Shown here: positions 1 through 8,440 of the stretch, in pieces
Numbering within the stretch: the first letter of the stretch is position 1
Layout of the letters: each line of letters starts with the position of its first letter
Source of the DNA: Stentor roeselii
Taxonomy: Eukaryota; Ciliophora; Heterotrichea; Heterotrichida; Stentoridae
Reading direction: 5' to 3'
DNA length: 64,000 nt
Assembly: GCA_006503475.1 (NCBI GenBank)
Contig: RSEH01000103.1
Span: 62,001 to 126,000 of the forward strand
Translations under genes and position numbers: made by a program
Notes under the pieces: model-generated
The model's database searches: none
What the model was told of the DNA's origin: nothing
What the model saw: only the letters and a program-made list of their open reading frames with translations

Positions 1-165
1 ACATCTGAAAAGGGTTTAATATTGAAAATAGCGAGGTACATCAACAAGACCTGCTTTTTCTGTGGAAATATTTTCAGTATCTGTGACATGCAGTTCAGAA
101 ACTGCGAACACCTCGCTTGTGAAGACTGTTCATCAATCCCTGAGAATCTCTGCAGTTGTCCTTAA
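1..165 (+). CDS. RING-type zinc finger protein, C-terminal part
   Basis: The frame is open from the first base to a TAA at 163-165, giving the last 54 residues of a protein whose start lies outside the window. It carries a cysteine pattern CFFC, then a cysteine, then C-x-H-x2-C-x2-C (CEHLACEDC) and a final CSC. This is the order of zinc ligands in a RING finger (C-x2-C, C-x-H-x2-C-x2-C, C-x-C). A C-terminal RING suggests a ubiquitin ligase or a vesicle-tethering subunit, but no other domain is visible. The spacing of the last cysteine pair is one residue short of a standard RING, so another small zinc fold is possible. It converges on the membrane protein encoded at 218-580. Confidence 0.6.
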   Translation, partial: TSEKGLILKIARYINKTCFFCGNIFSICDMQFRNCEHLACEDCSSIPENLCSCP

Positions 166-217
166 GTGTAGAACAAGAGTAAATAAGTAGAAGGAGTCAA
201 AAGATAACTAGTCTATT

Positions 218-580
218 CTAATTATTCAGCAACAAACTCGCTCCGAACAAGCCAACAGTTTTCATGAGAAAAGCGACTGAGCAGAACTGTTCTCCATGGT
301 CAAGACTTGGGATTACTGGAACTCCTTGAAGGGCAATATTGAGAAAAACAACTACTTGGATCATAGAACTTGCTTGCTTTACTCTCATTAGAATTGAAAC
401 AGCTGTCAAGAACATTACAAGTCCGAGAATCACGTTCAGGTGAAGCTCGTTCAGAAGAGGAACAAAGGTACCGTAGTGCTTCACTGTCTTCAACAAGATA
501 CTTGAAGGATGAGAAAAGTTCAGGACTCCTAAAGCGATGAGAGTTAATGAAAGAAGAATCTGGCCAGACCTTTCACACAT
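218..580 (-). CDS. small four-TM membrane protein, DoxX/SURF4-like in layout
   Basis: This 120-residue ORF starts at ATG 578-580 and ends with TAG. Hydrophobic segments lie at about residues 8-24, 46-66, 70-90 and 100-118, so it is almost entirely membrane-embedded. The first helix (SGQILLSLTLIALGVLNFS) and the 4-TM layout recall the DoxX/SURF4-like family, but I see no diagnostic motif, so that is only a suggestion. Its start codon lies 75 bp from the divergent start of the NEK kinase, so both must be driven from that short spacer. The sequence GATTTAATAA directly precedes the ATG. No introns are apparent. Confidence 0.6.
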   Translation of the reverse strand: MCERSGQILLSLTLIALGVLNFSHPSSILLKTVKHYGTFVPLLNELHLNVILGLVMFLTAVSILMRVKQASSMIQVVVFLNIALQGVPVIPSLDHGEQFCSVAFLMKTVGLFGASLLLNN

Positions 581-655
581 TTATTAAATCTTTCAATGAC
601 GTGGAAAATGATGGAGGTCTTGGAAAGTTTAATTTAAAGACTTGAAATAAACAAA

Positions 656-1858
656 ATGTCTCTTGATAACTTTGAAATTTTGTCGAAACTTGGAGATGGA
701 GCTTATAGTGTCGTTTATAAGGTTAGAAGGAAGGAGGATAGCAGGACTTATGCACTTAAAAAAGTGAATATGAGCAATTTGAGCAAAAAGGAAAAGAAAA
801 ACGCTTTGAATGAAGTTAGGATTCTTGCGAGTATCAAACATTCTAATGTTATTTCTTACAAGGAAGCCTTTTTTGATGATACTGGGTTTTTGTGTCTTGT
901 TATGGAGTATGCTGATAGTGGAGACTTGTATCAAAAAATTGTCAAATATCAGAAAAGAGGGTCTTATCTGGCTGAGAACTTTATTTGGAATACTTTTACT
1001 CAGATGGTTAAAGGCCTTAGAGCTTTGCATGAACTGAATATCTTGCATAGGGATATGAAAAGTGCAAACGTTTTTTTGAACATGGATGGATCAGTAAAAC
1101 TAGGCGATATGAATGTTTCCAAAGTCGCCAAGCAAGGTTTGCTCTACACCCAGACAGGAACTCCTTACTACGCAAGTCCAGAAGTCTGGCAAGACAAGCC
1201 GTACAACATAAAAAGCGACATCTGGTCTCTAGGATGTGTTCTCTACGAAGCAACAACCCTGAACCCTCCATTCCGAGCAGAAGACATGCAAGGTCTATTC
1301 TCAAAAGTGATAAAAGGAGAATACGAGCCAATTCAAAGTCACTTCTCAAAAGATCTTCGATTCGTCATAAAAGCCCTACTTCAAGTCGAGCCAAGTAAAA
1401 GACCATCATGCGAGCAGATCTTAAAAATGCCAGCAGTTCAACGACACCTCATCAACTATTCAGACCTTCAAGACCACAACCATTTGCTAGACTCCATCAA
1501 AATGAAGGACTCAATGTCGATTTCCCTTCCTGCTCCAAACTACGCGAGTCAAGGTTCACCTGAAATGATGAAAAGTCCTTCTAAGTCTTTTAAAATCGAC
1601 AGTTTTTCCACTCAAAAAGATAGAGACTTGTATTTAGAGAGGCGAAAAAGAAAGGAAGTATTGAAGGAGTGCTATGGAGGACTTAGACTGCCTAAACTGA
1701 GATATGCTGGAAAACAAAGTCCTCAGCCTATTCGGAAAATTAGAGATATTGAAGAATATTTTAGTCTGCCGAAAAGTTTGCCGGCTGCTGATCGACTCAA
1801 AAGGCTTCGGGATGCTTATTTGGCTCGCCCTGTCATACTTCGAGGGGATAAATATTGA
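656..1858 (+). CDS. NEK-family serine/threonine protein kinase
   Basis: The 400-residue protein has a kinase domain at about residues 6-265: glycine loop GDGAYSVV (14-21), ATP-binding lysine in YALKK (K35), HRDMKSANVF (131-140) with catalytic D133, and TGTPYYASPE (167-176) followed by SDIWSLGCVLYE. The activation segment and HRDMKSANVFL match NIMA-related kinases, which in ciliates and green algae control cilium length, microtubule severing and basal bodies. The usual DFG is DMN (151-153); the metal-binding Asp is kept, so activity is expected. The basic tail (about 270-400) lacks an obvious coiled coil, unlike many NEKs. TGA stop at 1856-1858; Bud32 begins only 5-17 nt later on the same strand. 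Sure of family, not of subfamily. Confidence 0.93.
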   Translation: MSLDNFEILSKLGDGAYSVVYKVRRKEDSRTYALKKVNMSNLSKKEKKNALNEVRILASIKHSNVISYKEAFFDDTGFLCLVMEYADSGDLYQKIVKYQKRGSYLAENFIWNTFTQMVKGLRALHELNILHRDMKSANVFLNMDGSVKLGDMNVSKVAKQGLLYTQTGTPYYASPEVWQDKPYNIKSDIWSLGCVLYEATTLNPPFRAEDMQGLFSKVIKGEYEPIQSHFSKDLRFVIKALLQVEPSKRPSCEQILKMPAVQRHLINYSDLQDHNHLLDSIKMKDSMSISLPAPNYASQGSPEMMKSPSKSFKIDSFSTQKDRDLYLERRKRKEVLKECYGGLRLPKLRYAGKQSPQPIRKIRDIEEYFSLPKSLPAADRLKRLRDAYLARPVILRGDKY

Positions 1859-1875
1859 GATTAATGATAATAGAT

Positions 1876-2613
1876 ATGGACTTGCAACTTATTAGTCAAG
1901 GGGCTGAAGGGGTAGAGGATATTTAGAGAGTTTATACTTGTAGGTTTCTGGGGAAGACAGCTGTTAAGAAGGAAAGGATTAAGAGAAGTTATAGGCATTC
2001 TGTACTTGATAATAAACTTAGGGAAAAAAGATTGCTGCTTGAAGCCAGAGCATTGGTCAAGTTATATAAAGAAGGTGTTCCAGTACCATGTCTTCTCTTT
2101 GTGGATAACACTACCTGCAGCCTATTCATGGAATATGTAAGTCCAAGTATATCGCTAAAGCATTTCTTGATTAGTTGCAAAAACATTCCAGAAGTACTTT
2201 TAAACGACTTAGCAAGCCAGATTGGTAAAAATATAGCTTTAACACACAACGCTCAGTACGTTCACGGTGATCTGACAACATCAAACATGCTTTTAAAACC
2301 AAAAATAAACCTAGCAAGTGAAGCTCTTCAAGATTTTTCAGTTGAAGACTACCTGACAAGTCCTTCAATCTTATATTTAATTGATTTTGGATTATGCTAC
2401 GGTTCTAACTCAGCAGAAGACCTTGCCGTTGACCTCCATGTTTTAGAAAAAGCAATTGGAAGTGCACATCCAGATTACCCTTCATTTGTAAGTTTCAAGT
2501 AGTTTATTGAGATTTTGGCTGAATATAAAAAATACAAGCACAAAGCTGACTCAATACTCACGAAACTTGAACAGGTCAGGGCCAGAGGACGCAAAAGACT
2601 TGCTTTCGGGTAA
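1876..2613 (+). CDS. BUD32: Bud32/TP53RK kinase of the KEOPS complex (two 15-nt introns)
   Basis: Joining 1876-1911, 1927-2487 and 2503-2613 gives a continuous 235-residue protein, close to the size of human TP53RK. Visible motifs are the loop SQGAEGRVY formed across the first splice junction, AVKKERIKRSYRH, HGDLTTSNML (catalytic loop), LIDFGL and the conserved basic tail RARGRKR at the C-terminus, formed downstream of the second junction. Bud32 is the atypical kinase/ATPase of KEOPS, which makes t6A37 on ANN-decoding tRNAs together with Kae1. Without splicing, both introns put TAG in frame. An in-frame ATG at 1864 would add four residues. Its stop is 3 nt from the stop of the convergent PP2C gene. 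Confidence 0.95.
1912..1926 (+). other. 15-nt intron 1 of the Bud32 gene
   Basis: GTAGAGGATATTTAG, phase 0. Removal joins GAEG to RVYTC and restores the kinase glycine loop. If retained, its last three bases are an in-frame TAG stop. A at position 10 and YAG at the end match the other five introns found here. Confidence 0.93.
2488..2502 (+). other. 15-nt intron 2 of the Bud32 gene
   Basis: GTAAGTTTCAAGTAG, phase 0. Removal joins HPDYPSF to FIEILAEYKKY and the conserved RARGRKR tail of Bud32. Its 3' TAG is an in-frame stop if retained. Confidence 0.93.
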
Positions 2614-2616
2614 TTA

Positions 2617-3897
2617 TTAAAGCCTATTTAGAGGAATATCTAGAAAAACACAAAGAGCTGTTATGTCGTCTATCACGTCTTCTTCGTTTTTCCATCTTTT
2701 GGTTGCTTCCTTCACTATCGCCTCGCAGACCCCTTCGCAATCTGAGATCATCAGAGAAGGAATGCCAATTTTAACAATCTCTTCATTAGATATAAATTCG
2801 AAAACCCCATCACTTCCCAAAACAATAAACTTATCTTCAGGAGTCAAATTCAAAGAAGCAACTTCAGCCTCACAAGTAACTCCAACAGAAGCAGCGACAG
2901 TATCGCCTAAAGATCGAGACATAGCCAATCCAGGTAAATCCTGATTTTTAAGCCAAACCCTTGCAGGTCCAGCAGGATTTCCATTTTCATCTTGATAAGC
3001 CTGGACCCTTCCTCCATTAAGATAAATCCTTCTGCTTTCATCATGATTATCCGGTTTATGATCTCTCGACAATGCAATGGCCATCCACTTTTTTCCATTC
3101 TTAGCCGGGTCCTTCGAATCAATCAACTGTCTTGCAAGCATAGACCTTGAGTCTCCAACATTTGCGCAATACAAAGTCCTTCCTTGAATAAGAACAACAT
3201 TAAGAGTACTTCCACTGAACTTAACATCAAGATTTGATTTGAGTAACTCTTCATTCGTTTTCATTATGCTCGTCTTCAGAGCTCGGCTTGGGTTCGAGTG
3301 AATGTCGGGACTCGCTGCGAGAAGCTGAGGAAGTCTTTGCTTGATGAAGGAAGAAACTTCTCCGCCGTAGAAGCCGTGCCCGTCGAATACTCCGAAGAGG
3401 TAAGAGTCTTGATGGTTCGCGAAGTTTATGTGGGCGAAGTAACTGTCTTGATTCGTCTTTGAAGTGTTTCCTGGAATGTATCCTGTGTTTGAAATGAAGA
3501 AATATTTACTCACTACTGGAAGGGAAGAACAGGGGTCTAGGCTGAACTTACGGGATTTGCTTGGAGTCTTTGATGTTGAGGATCTTGGGTTTTTTGGATC
3601 TTTTTCTAATGAGGAACTCGTTGGTCTTTGACTTACAGAAAAAAAACGACGGTGAAGAGGATTTTTTGAGGAAAGGTTTTTGGGAGTACTGGACTTCTGT
3701 CCGTAGGCTGTTAGGGGACTTGTTGAGATACCCAAACTGTTACTTTTAGAATTTTCAGATTTCTTTCCCTTATTTTTTGCATGTTTTTTCAATTTTTGCG
3801 GTGAGATTAGTTGAAAAATCGTTTCTTTCCCCTTCATATGTCTAGAAGCAGGAGTATGAGAATGTTTCGTCTCTCCACGATTTTTGCGTTCATCCAT
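2617..3897 (-). CDS. PP2C-type protein phosphatase
   Basis: The 426-residue protein has a basic, Ser/Pro-rich N-terminal extension of about 130 residues and then a complete PPM/PP2C fold: NQDSYF (149-154), FDGHG (171-175), GDSRSML (248-254), SRDHKP (277-282), MSRSLGD (326-332), GSDGVFEFIS (361-370) and the metal-binding DDITALCV (410-417). All metal-coordinating aspartates are present, so it should be an active Mg/Mn-dependent Ser/Thr phosphatase. The extension has several SP/TP sites and probably handles targeting or regulation. No myristoylation signal is present. It faces the coiled-coil gene at 4073 across a 175-bp AT-rich divergent spacer and converges on Bud32 with 3 nt between stop codons. 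Confidence 0.95.
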   Translation of the reverse strand: MDERKNRGETKHSHTPASRHMKGKETIFQLISPQKLKKHAKNKGKKSENSKSNSLGISTSPLTAYGQKSSTPKNLSSKNPLHRRFFSVSQRPTSSSLEKDPKNPRSSTSKTPSKSRKFSLDPCSSLPVVSKYFFISNTGYIPGNTSKTNQDSYFAHINFANHQDSYLFGVFDGHGFYGGEVSSFIKQRLPQLLAASPDIHSNPSRALKTSIMKTNEELLKSNLDVKFSGSTLNVVLIQGRTLYCANVGDSRSMLARQLIDSKDPAKNGKKWMAIALSRDHKPDNHDESRRIYLNGGRVQAYQDENGNPAGPARVWLKNQDLPGLAMSRSLGDTVAASVGVTCEAEVASLNLTPEDKFIVLGSDGVFEFISNEEIVKIGIPSLMISDCEGVCEAIVKEATKRWKNEEDVIDDITALCVFLDIPLNRL

Positions 3898-4072
3898 TTA
3901 TTAATCGAGTAATAAAGAACACTCTAATCAACCTTTAAAAAACCTTCAAAACCTTCAAAAACCTTTTCCAATCAAAAATTTTCTATAACCCCAAAAATCC
4001 CAAGTTAAAAACTTTAATAATCTCCAAACTTCTTTCATCAAATCTTCATTCGTTAAAGTTTCGTAATTTAAA

Positions 4073-5002
4073 ATGGAGCAAGTGAATAATTCCAAGAATC
4101 TTTGCCTAATTCAATACGCCCATACAATCAACTTCCAAAAACGGCCGCCAAGCCAAACTAAAAATTTGTTTACACAGAAGAGAATCGTAGCAAAAGGTTT
4201 AATTATCAAAGGAAACAACAAAGAAAACGAAGGACTGGCTTCTCAAGAGACAAAGTTTAACTCGTCATCTGAGCTGAAAACAAGCAGATCTTCATTTTCT
4301 CCTCGAAATCTCAGTTTGACTGAGCGAATCGAGAAAGTCACTTTTCGTAATAGAAACCTTCTGCAAGTCATCAGAATTCGAGAAGAAAACATTCGAACGA
4401 CCTTGTCTCAGTTAAAAATCGACTTTAATTCGAAAGTTCACTCAATAAACAATGAAATTAAATCACTTGAAGAAAAGAAAAAAAAAATTTTGGATCAACA
4501 AGATTTGTTGAAAAGTGGGGAAATTGCGAGACTGGTTAATGAAAACTTGAATTTTAAGCAAAATATCGAAAATATCAACCAGAAGTTGAATTTTATTAAG
4601 AGAAATATGATTGATTTTAAAGTTCAATCAGTTGTTAAAAGTCAAATAAAACTTCTTGAATCTTATGAAAGCGAATATATTAAAACTGGACAAGACCTGA
4701 AACATCAGCTATTGAAATTAAGAAGCTCAAATATTGAATCTGAAACTGTTCAGAGGTTCTTTAAAGACAAACAAGAATTATTAGAAATTTTTTCTGTGAT
4801 CAGTAAACTAAAATACGTAATTTTGAAAAGGATTGAAAAACTTCCGATAAAAATAGAAGAGTTTGATAAATACGATAGAAAAGTTGAGAATTTCGAAGTT
4901 TTTGATATTGTTGAGAGGATTTTAGAGAAAAGTAAAAATTTGAGAATGCTTGTTTCGGATAAATTCGCTGAGGATTATACTGAAGTATGTAAAAATATGT
5001 GA
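4073..5002 (+). CDS. coiled-coil protein of unknown function
   Basis: This 309-residue ORF starts at the ATG preceded by TAATTTAAA and ends with TGA. The first 80 residues are basic and low in structure (RPPSQTKNLFTQKR). From about residue 105 to 290 the sequence is strongly helical with heptad-like spacing (KIDFNSKVHSINNEIKSLEE, NENLNFKQNIENINQKLNF), typical of a coiled coil. No catalytic motif is seen. The unspliced end reads EVCKNM; a GT...AG candidate near the stop does not fit the local intron consensus and was not used. A cytoskeletal or basal-body role would be plausible, but nothing in the sequence proves it. Confidence 0.75.
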   Translation: MEQVNNSKNLCLIQYAHTINFQKRPPSQTKNLFTQKRIVAKGLIIKGNNKENEGLASQETKFNSSSELKTSRSSFSPRNLSLTERIEKVTFRNRNLLQVIRIREENIRTTLSQLKIDFNSKVHSINNEIKSLEEKKKKILDQQDLLKSGEIARLVNENLNFKQNIENINQKLNFIKRNMIDFKVQSVVKSQIKLLESYESEYIKTGQDLKHQLLKLRSSNIESETVQRFFKDKQELLEIFSVISKLKYVILKRIEKLPIKIEEFDKYDRKVENFEVFDIVERILEKSKNLRMLVSDKFAEDYTEVCKNM

Positions 5003-5255
5003 GTAGGGACCTTTTTTAAGTTTAAAATATGAGTTTAGTTTAGAAAAATCAAATTAGAATTATTTAAATTCTAACCAACCTCAAATCTCATAAAAAATAT
5101 TCAAAATCACCTTGAAAAGTTCAACTATTGAATAATTATATTAATAAGAATCACACGAATCTTTAAGAAAAATAATCATCTTCCCAGTCTTTCTTAGTAA
5201 AAAAAATGTTTATCATTCTCGATCTTCAGTGTGAAAAAAATCAAAAATAAATATC

Positions 5256-5969
5256 ATGGAATACAAAACACGTCAAATGACTCTAAGAGATTATTTAAAT
5301 TCGCATCAACAAAAAATCTCACTAGGCCCTTTTGATATATCAGAAGGAGACCTGCTTGAGCTTTGCTATTTTTACGTGCACAGCAAATCCTTACTCTTAG
5401 GCAAAATAATCCAAGTCGCATTAACCAACCTAGATGCAGTCATTTTCTTCGATATGAGTTTTTCCCTCGACTTTCCAGAAATTCAAGACGAAAAAATTCT
5501 AAAATACAACATTTTTACTGCCTGGGAGTTTCTTTTGTATCTCAGAAGTCTTTTTTCATTTCTAAAAGACTCAAAACTTCGAGTTCTTGTTGTGATTGAC
5601 TCTTGGAACACATACTTTTGGACTGAAAACTCTAGAGAAAAATTACTTATTTCGCAATTGGAAAAAAAATGCTGGGAAAGCGTTTTTGAACTAAAGGAAA
5701 AATTTTCTGCGACTTTTATTATTTGTAGGAAAACTGGGTACTATGGACAATATTTTTTTGAGACTAGCTTCGGGAAGTTTAATGCTGTTAATATTGCGAA
5801 GGTCGAAGGTGTTAAAGGATTTGGACTCACTGATCCTATGATTATGGAAAATTCGAATGAGTTGTTGCATGTTCTTGTTGATCAGGATTATACTAGAGCT
5901 TGGTCTTTTCAAGCACCTTTCACATGGAAGACTTTTGAAAAAATTGAGTTGAAAACAGGATTTGAATAA
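5256..5969 (+). CDS. XRCC2-like RecA-fold protein with degenerate Walker A
   Basis: The 237-residue protein resembles the RAD51 paralogue XRCC2 in length and in block order: a strand-loop block GPFDISEGDLLELC (24-37) where XRCC2 has its Walker A, a second strand AVIFFDMSFSLDF (61-73), a helix FTAWEFLLYLRSLFSFL, then Walker-B-like RVLVVIDSWNTYFW (109-122) corresponding to the LLILDS-AFYW region of XRCC2, and a following helix REKLLISQLEKKCWE. XRCC2 works with other RAD51 paralogues in homologous recombination. The P-loop Gly-Lys-Thr is missing, so ATP binding is doubtful; XRCC2 is known to tolerate Walker A mutation. The assignment rests on pattern comparison by eye. BRCA2 lies at 61555 in the same window. 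Confidence 0.55.
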   Translation: MEYKTRQMTLRDYLNSHQQKISLGPFDISEGDLLELCYFYVHSKSLLLGKIIQVALTNLDAVIFFDMSFSLDFPEIQDEKILKYNIFTAWEFLLYLRSLFSFLKDSKLRVLVVIDSWNTYFWTENSREKLLISQLEKKCWESVFELKEKFSATFIICRKTGYYGQYFFETSFGKFNAVNIAKVEGVKGFGLTDPMIMENSNELLHVLVDQDYTRAWSFQAPFTWKTFEKIELKTGFE

Positions 5970-7538
5970 TCAAGAATTTTTTTAAGTTTAATGTGATGAG
6001 GGGAAATTATGAGAATTTATTATTTTTGTAGTTTTTTTATCATGCTAGAAACTTTAAATTAAGCATTGATATCAAATTTTTTAATAATTATGTCTCTAAA
6101 TCAGAACTAATCTGCTAAGAATAGTAATTATTTTATAATATTTATAAAGTCAATTTAGAAATGCATTTAGATGAGGAATTATATTAAGAAGTTCATTGAA
6201 TCATATTGATAAAGTAAATAATCACAATAAAGTAGAAAAATTGTTGATATTATTAAATTCAGTTGAAGTAATGAAAAATTTTAGTTATTTCTTGAGAATT
6301 AATTATTGAATTTTTTGAAGCCAATTTGCATTTCAAACTCTTCTTATATTATACTAATATGATTAAAAAATTGATCATCACAGATTTGAATTATTTTATA
6401 TATTACTACACTGTTTCTAAAAATACAAAATTTTAACCAAATTAAACTAAGTATCAAGTTTTATCATTAGGCTTAGTAATTTTATATCATTTTACTAAGG
6501 CAATTCTATCCAAATCCCTTAATCTTCATTTATTCGTATAGATTTATTTGTTTAAACTTGATAATGGTTTCTAGTTGAAGAAATTATTATGGGTTAATTC
6601 TCTTCAAATATAATCTGCTTTATATAAATTTCAACTAATTAAATATCAAAATTTACAATTCCTTTAAAAACTTATTTCTCGTAATAATTAAGAATAGCAA
6701 TTCATTTTTTCAGTTTGACTCTCTAGCACTTCTAATTTAAATAACTTCAAATTCTTGTTTCCACTTTTATTAAAATAAAATTATATATGTTTATACTTTA
6801 AATAAATTATTCTAGAAGCTTTTATCTCTCTTTTCTTTATGTTCCAAAAGTCTCTTCGTCCAAAGATTATTTGATTTAAGATTTAATCGAACAAATTTTT
6901 TTTTCTCATCAGAAAAAAATTCTTTAATAAATCTTATTTCCTCTTTTTTTTCGTTTTGTTTTCGCTTTGATCTAAAATCTGGAACTTCCAAATCTGTATT
7001 ACCTGAAGATTTGTTCGGAAAGCAGCCCATTTTTCAAGTATAAAAGAATTTTAGATGTCGGTATAGAAAATGAATTTCTAGACTAAATTCAAACAAAGCT
7101 AAATTTGATAATTAAATTTGTTTTAGTAATTACATGTTTTATACTACTTTAAAGTGCTAATTTTAATTTTCTCCTAATCTAATCCATTCTATTTTCGATT
7201 ATTTAAGGAAATCTCAAATTTGGGGCTTTTAATACATCAATTTAATTAAATGATTAAATTGGTACTATTCTGAATTCATCAACATGCTTTCTTACTGATG
7301 ATTTTCCTTAAAATTCCATAATTTCTTTGAATTTATCTTTAAATCATTTATTATTTGAAACTTGCAAAATTTTCCAAAAATTGATTGCATTACATAAACT
7401 TTCATTTCTCTATCCCGAGATAATAAAAATATCCCAAACAATTATACTAAAATTTCTTCTAAAACACTTTTATCACAAAAAATCTCCCCTTAAAGACATT
7501 TTCACCATAATCACCTAACCATTGTTGAAATAATCTAA
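5970..7538. other. long AT-rich intergenic stretch
   Basis: About 1.57 kb, much more AT-rich than its surroundings and full of short homopolymer runs. The only credible coding segment is the 72-codon ORF at 6812-7030 on the minus strand, listed separately. A 63-codon plus-strand ORF at 7327-7518 has AT-driven composition and I do not believe it. No tRNA, no tandem repeat and no transposon ends were seen. It separates the XRCC2-like gene from the multi-TM gene. Confidence 0.6.
6812..7030 (-). CDS. small hypothetical protein with MGC N-terminus
   Basis: This is a 72-codon ORF with an ATG start and TAG stop in an otherwise AT-rich stretch. The N-terminus MGCFPNKSSG fits dual lipidation: Gly2 for myristoylation and Cys3 for palmitoylation. 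The rest is basic and hydrophilic (SKRKQNEKKEEIRFIKEFF, NLWTKRLLEHKEKR). Its composition differs from the surrounding noncoding DNA, which supports a real gene, but it is short and I recognise no family. It could also be one exon of a slightly larger gene. Confidence 0.45.
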   Translation of the reverse strand: MGCFPNKSSGNTDLEVPDFRSKRKQNEKKEEIRFIKEFFSDEKKKFVRLNLKSNNLWTKRLLEHKEKRDKSF

Positions 7539-8435
7539 ATGTCATCCGGGTACGGGCCAAAAGTTCTAATCTCAATATTTTTAGCTTATGCTGTGAACAT
7601 CATCCAGCTATTCCAAGCCCTTTCATTCCTGAAGAACGTTCCAAGGTCAGGAAGCTGGAGGTCAGAAATAAAAGATTTCATCGACGACTGCAAAGACCTC
7701 GCAATCCGAGTTGAAAACGACGAGTTCATCGCGATGTACTCAATTTCAGCAGGTATATGCGGTACAACAATAATCCTTTACATGATCTTCGTCGACTTCA
7801 TCCACGCCCAAAACAAGAAATTTTCATTCCTGACGCCAATTCAGTTCATTCTTGAATACCTGGTCTTCGGCGTCGGGTTCATTCCAATGATATCAAAGTT
7901 CATCGAAGTCCAGATCTGCAACGAAAACGAGAAAATCGACGTTCATCACTCAGTCAAATGTTACAAACATGAACAGATGGTGCTTCTTCAAGTCGGCTTC
8001 GTCTTCATCGGAATTTCTTTCCTGATCAACACAGTCATCATCCCCGCTCTTCGCTTTGAACGAAATGGAGCTGAAAAGTTGAGAGACAATGAGAACTATA
8101 TCGAAGCGATTTATTATTTGGTACTTGTTTTTGCTTCTTCGCTTTTTGGATGGCTTAAAAGACCTGAGGCTGGAATTGTCTTTTGCTCTGCGGCGCTTTT
8201 ATATGCGCTTATTTTCGAGTGCTATGAAAGGGTTTCAGTCGCTTGTAGTCGATGTGGAGTCTTTGCTAGCTTGATCTGGGTTTACTCTGCAGCGTATCGG
8301 CTTAGGCGCCATCATGATGACGGGAATAATATGATTTATGCACTTCCAGTCGCTTATTTGGCTGGAGTCGCTTTAAGGGCTGTTAGGCAGTTGTTTGTCA
8401 AGAGAAAGTATGGACTCACTAAGGTTAGTAATTAG
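7539..8435 (+). CDS. multi-pass membrane protein, unknown family
   Basis: The 298-residue protein has about seven hydrophobic segments, at roughly residues 8-28, 63-84, 98-118, 148-170, 190-204, 210-226 and 258-282. An early loop (about 30-62) is charged (RSEIKDFIDDCKDLAIRVEND), and the C-terminus is basic (RQLFVKRKYGLTK). There is no pore, transporter or receptor motif that I recognise. The TAG stop at 8433-8435 is followed after 5 nt by the ATG of the rhomboid protease on the same strand. No acceptable 15- or 16-nt intron joins the two frames, so I treat them as separate genes that may share a transcript or whose promoter lies inside this gene. Confidence 0.7.
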   Translation: MSSGYGPKVLISIFLAYAVNIIQLFQALSFLKNVPRSGSWRSEIKDFIDDCKDLAIRVENDEFIAMYSISAGICGTTIILYMIFVDFIHAQNKKFSFLTPIQFILEYLVFGVGFIPMISKFIEVQICNENEKIDVHHSVKCYKHEQMVLLQVGFVFIGISFLINTVIIPALRFERNGAEKLRDNENYIEAIYYLVLVFASSLFGWLKRPEAGIVFCSAALLYALIFECYERVSVACSRCGVFASLIWVYSAAYRLRRHHDDGNNMIYALPVAYLAGVALRAVRQLFVKRKYGLTKVSN

Positions 8436-8440
8436 GGGTA

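Noticed and set aside
4985-5005. GTAAAAATATGTGAG as an intron near the end of the coiled-coil gene
   Set aside because: Position 10 is T and the end is GAG; both break the consensus of the six supported introns, and the unspliced frame already ends normally.
7327-7518. 63-codon plus-strand ORF before the multi-TM gene
   Set aside because: Start is not ATG-supported, composition is that of AT-rich DNA and there is no protein-like pattern.
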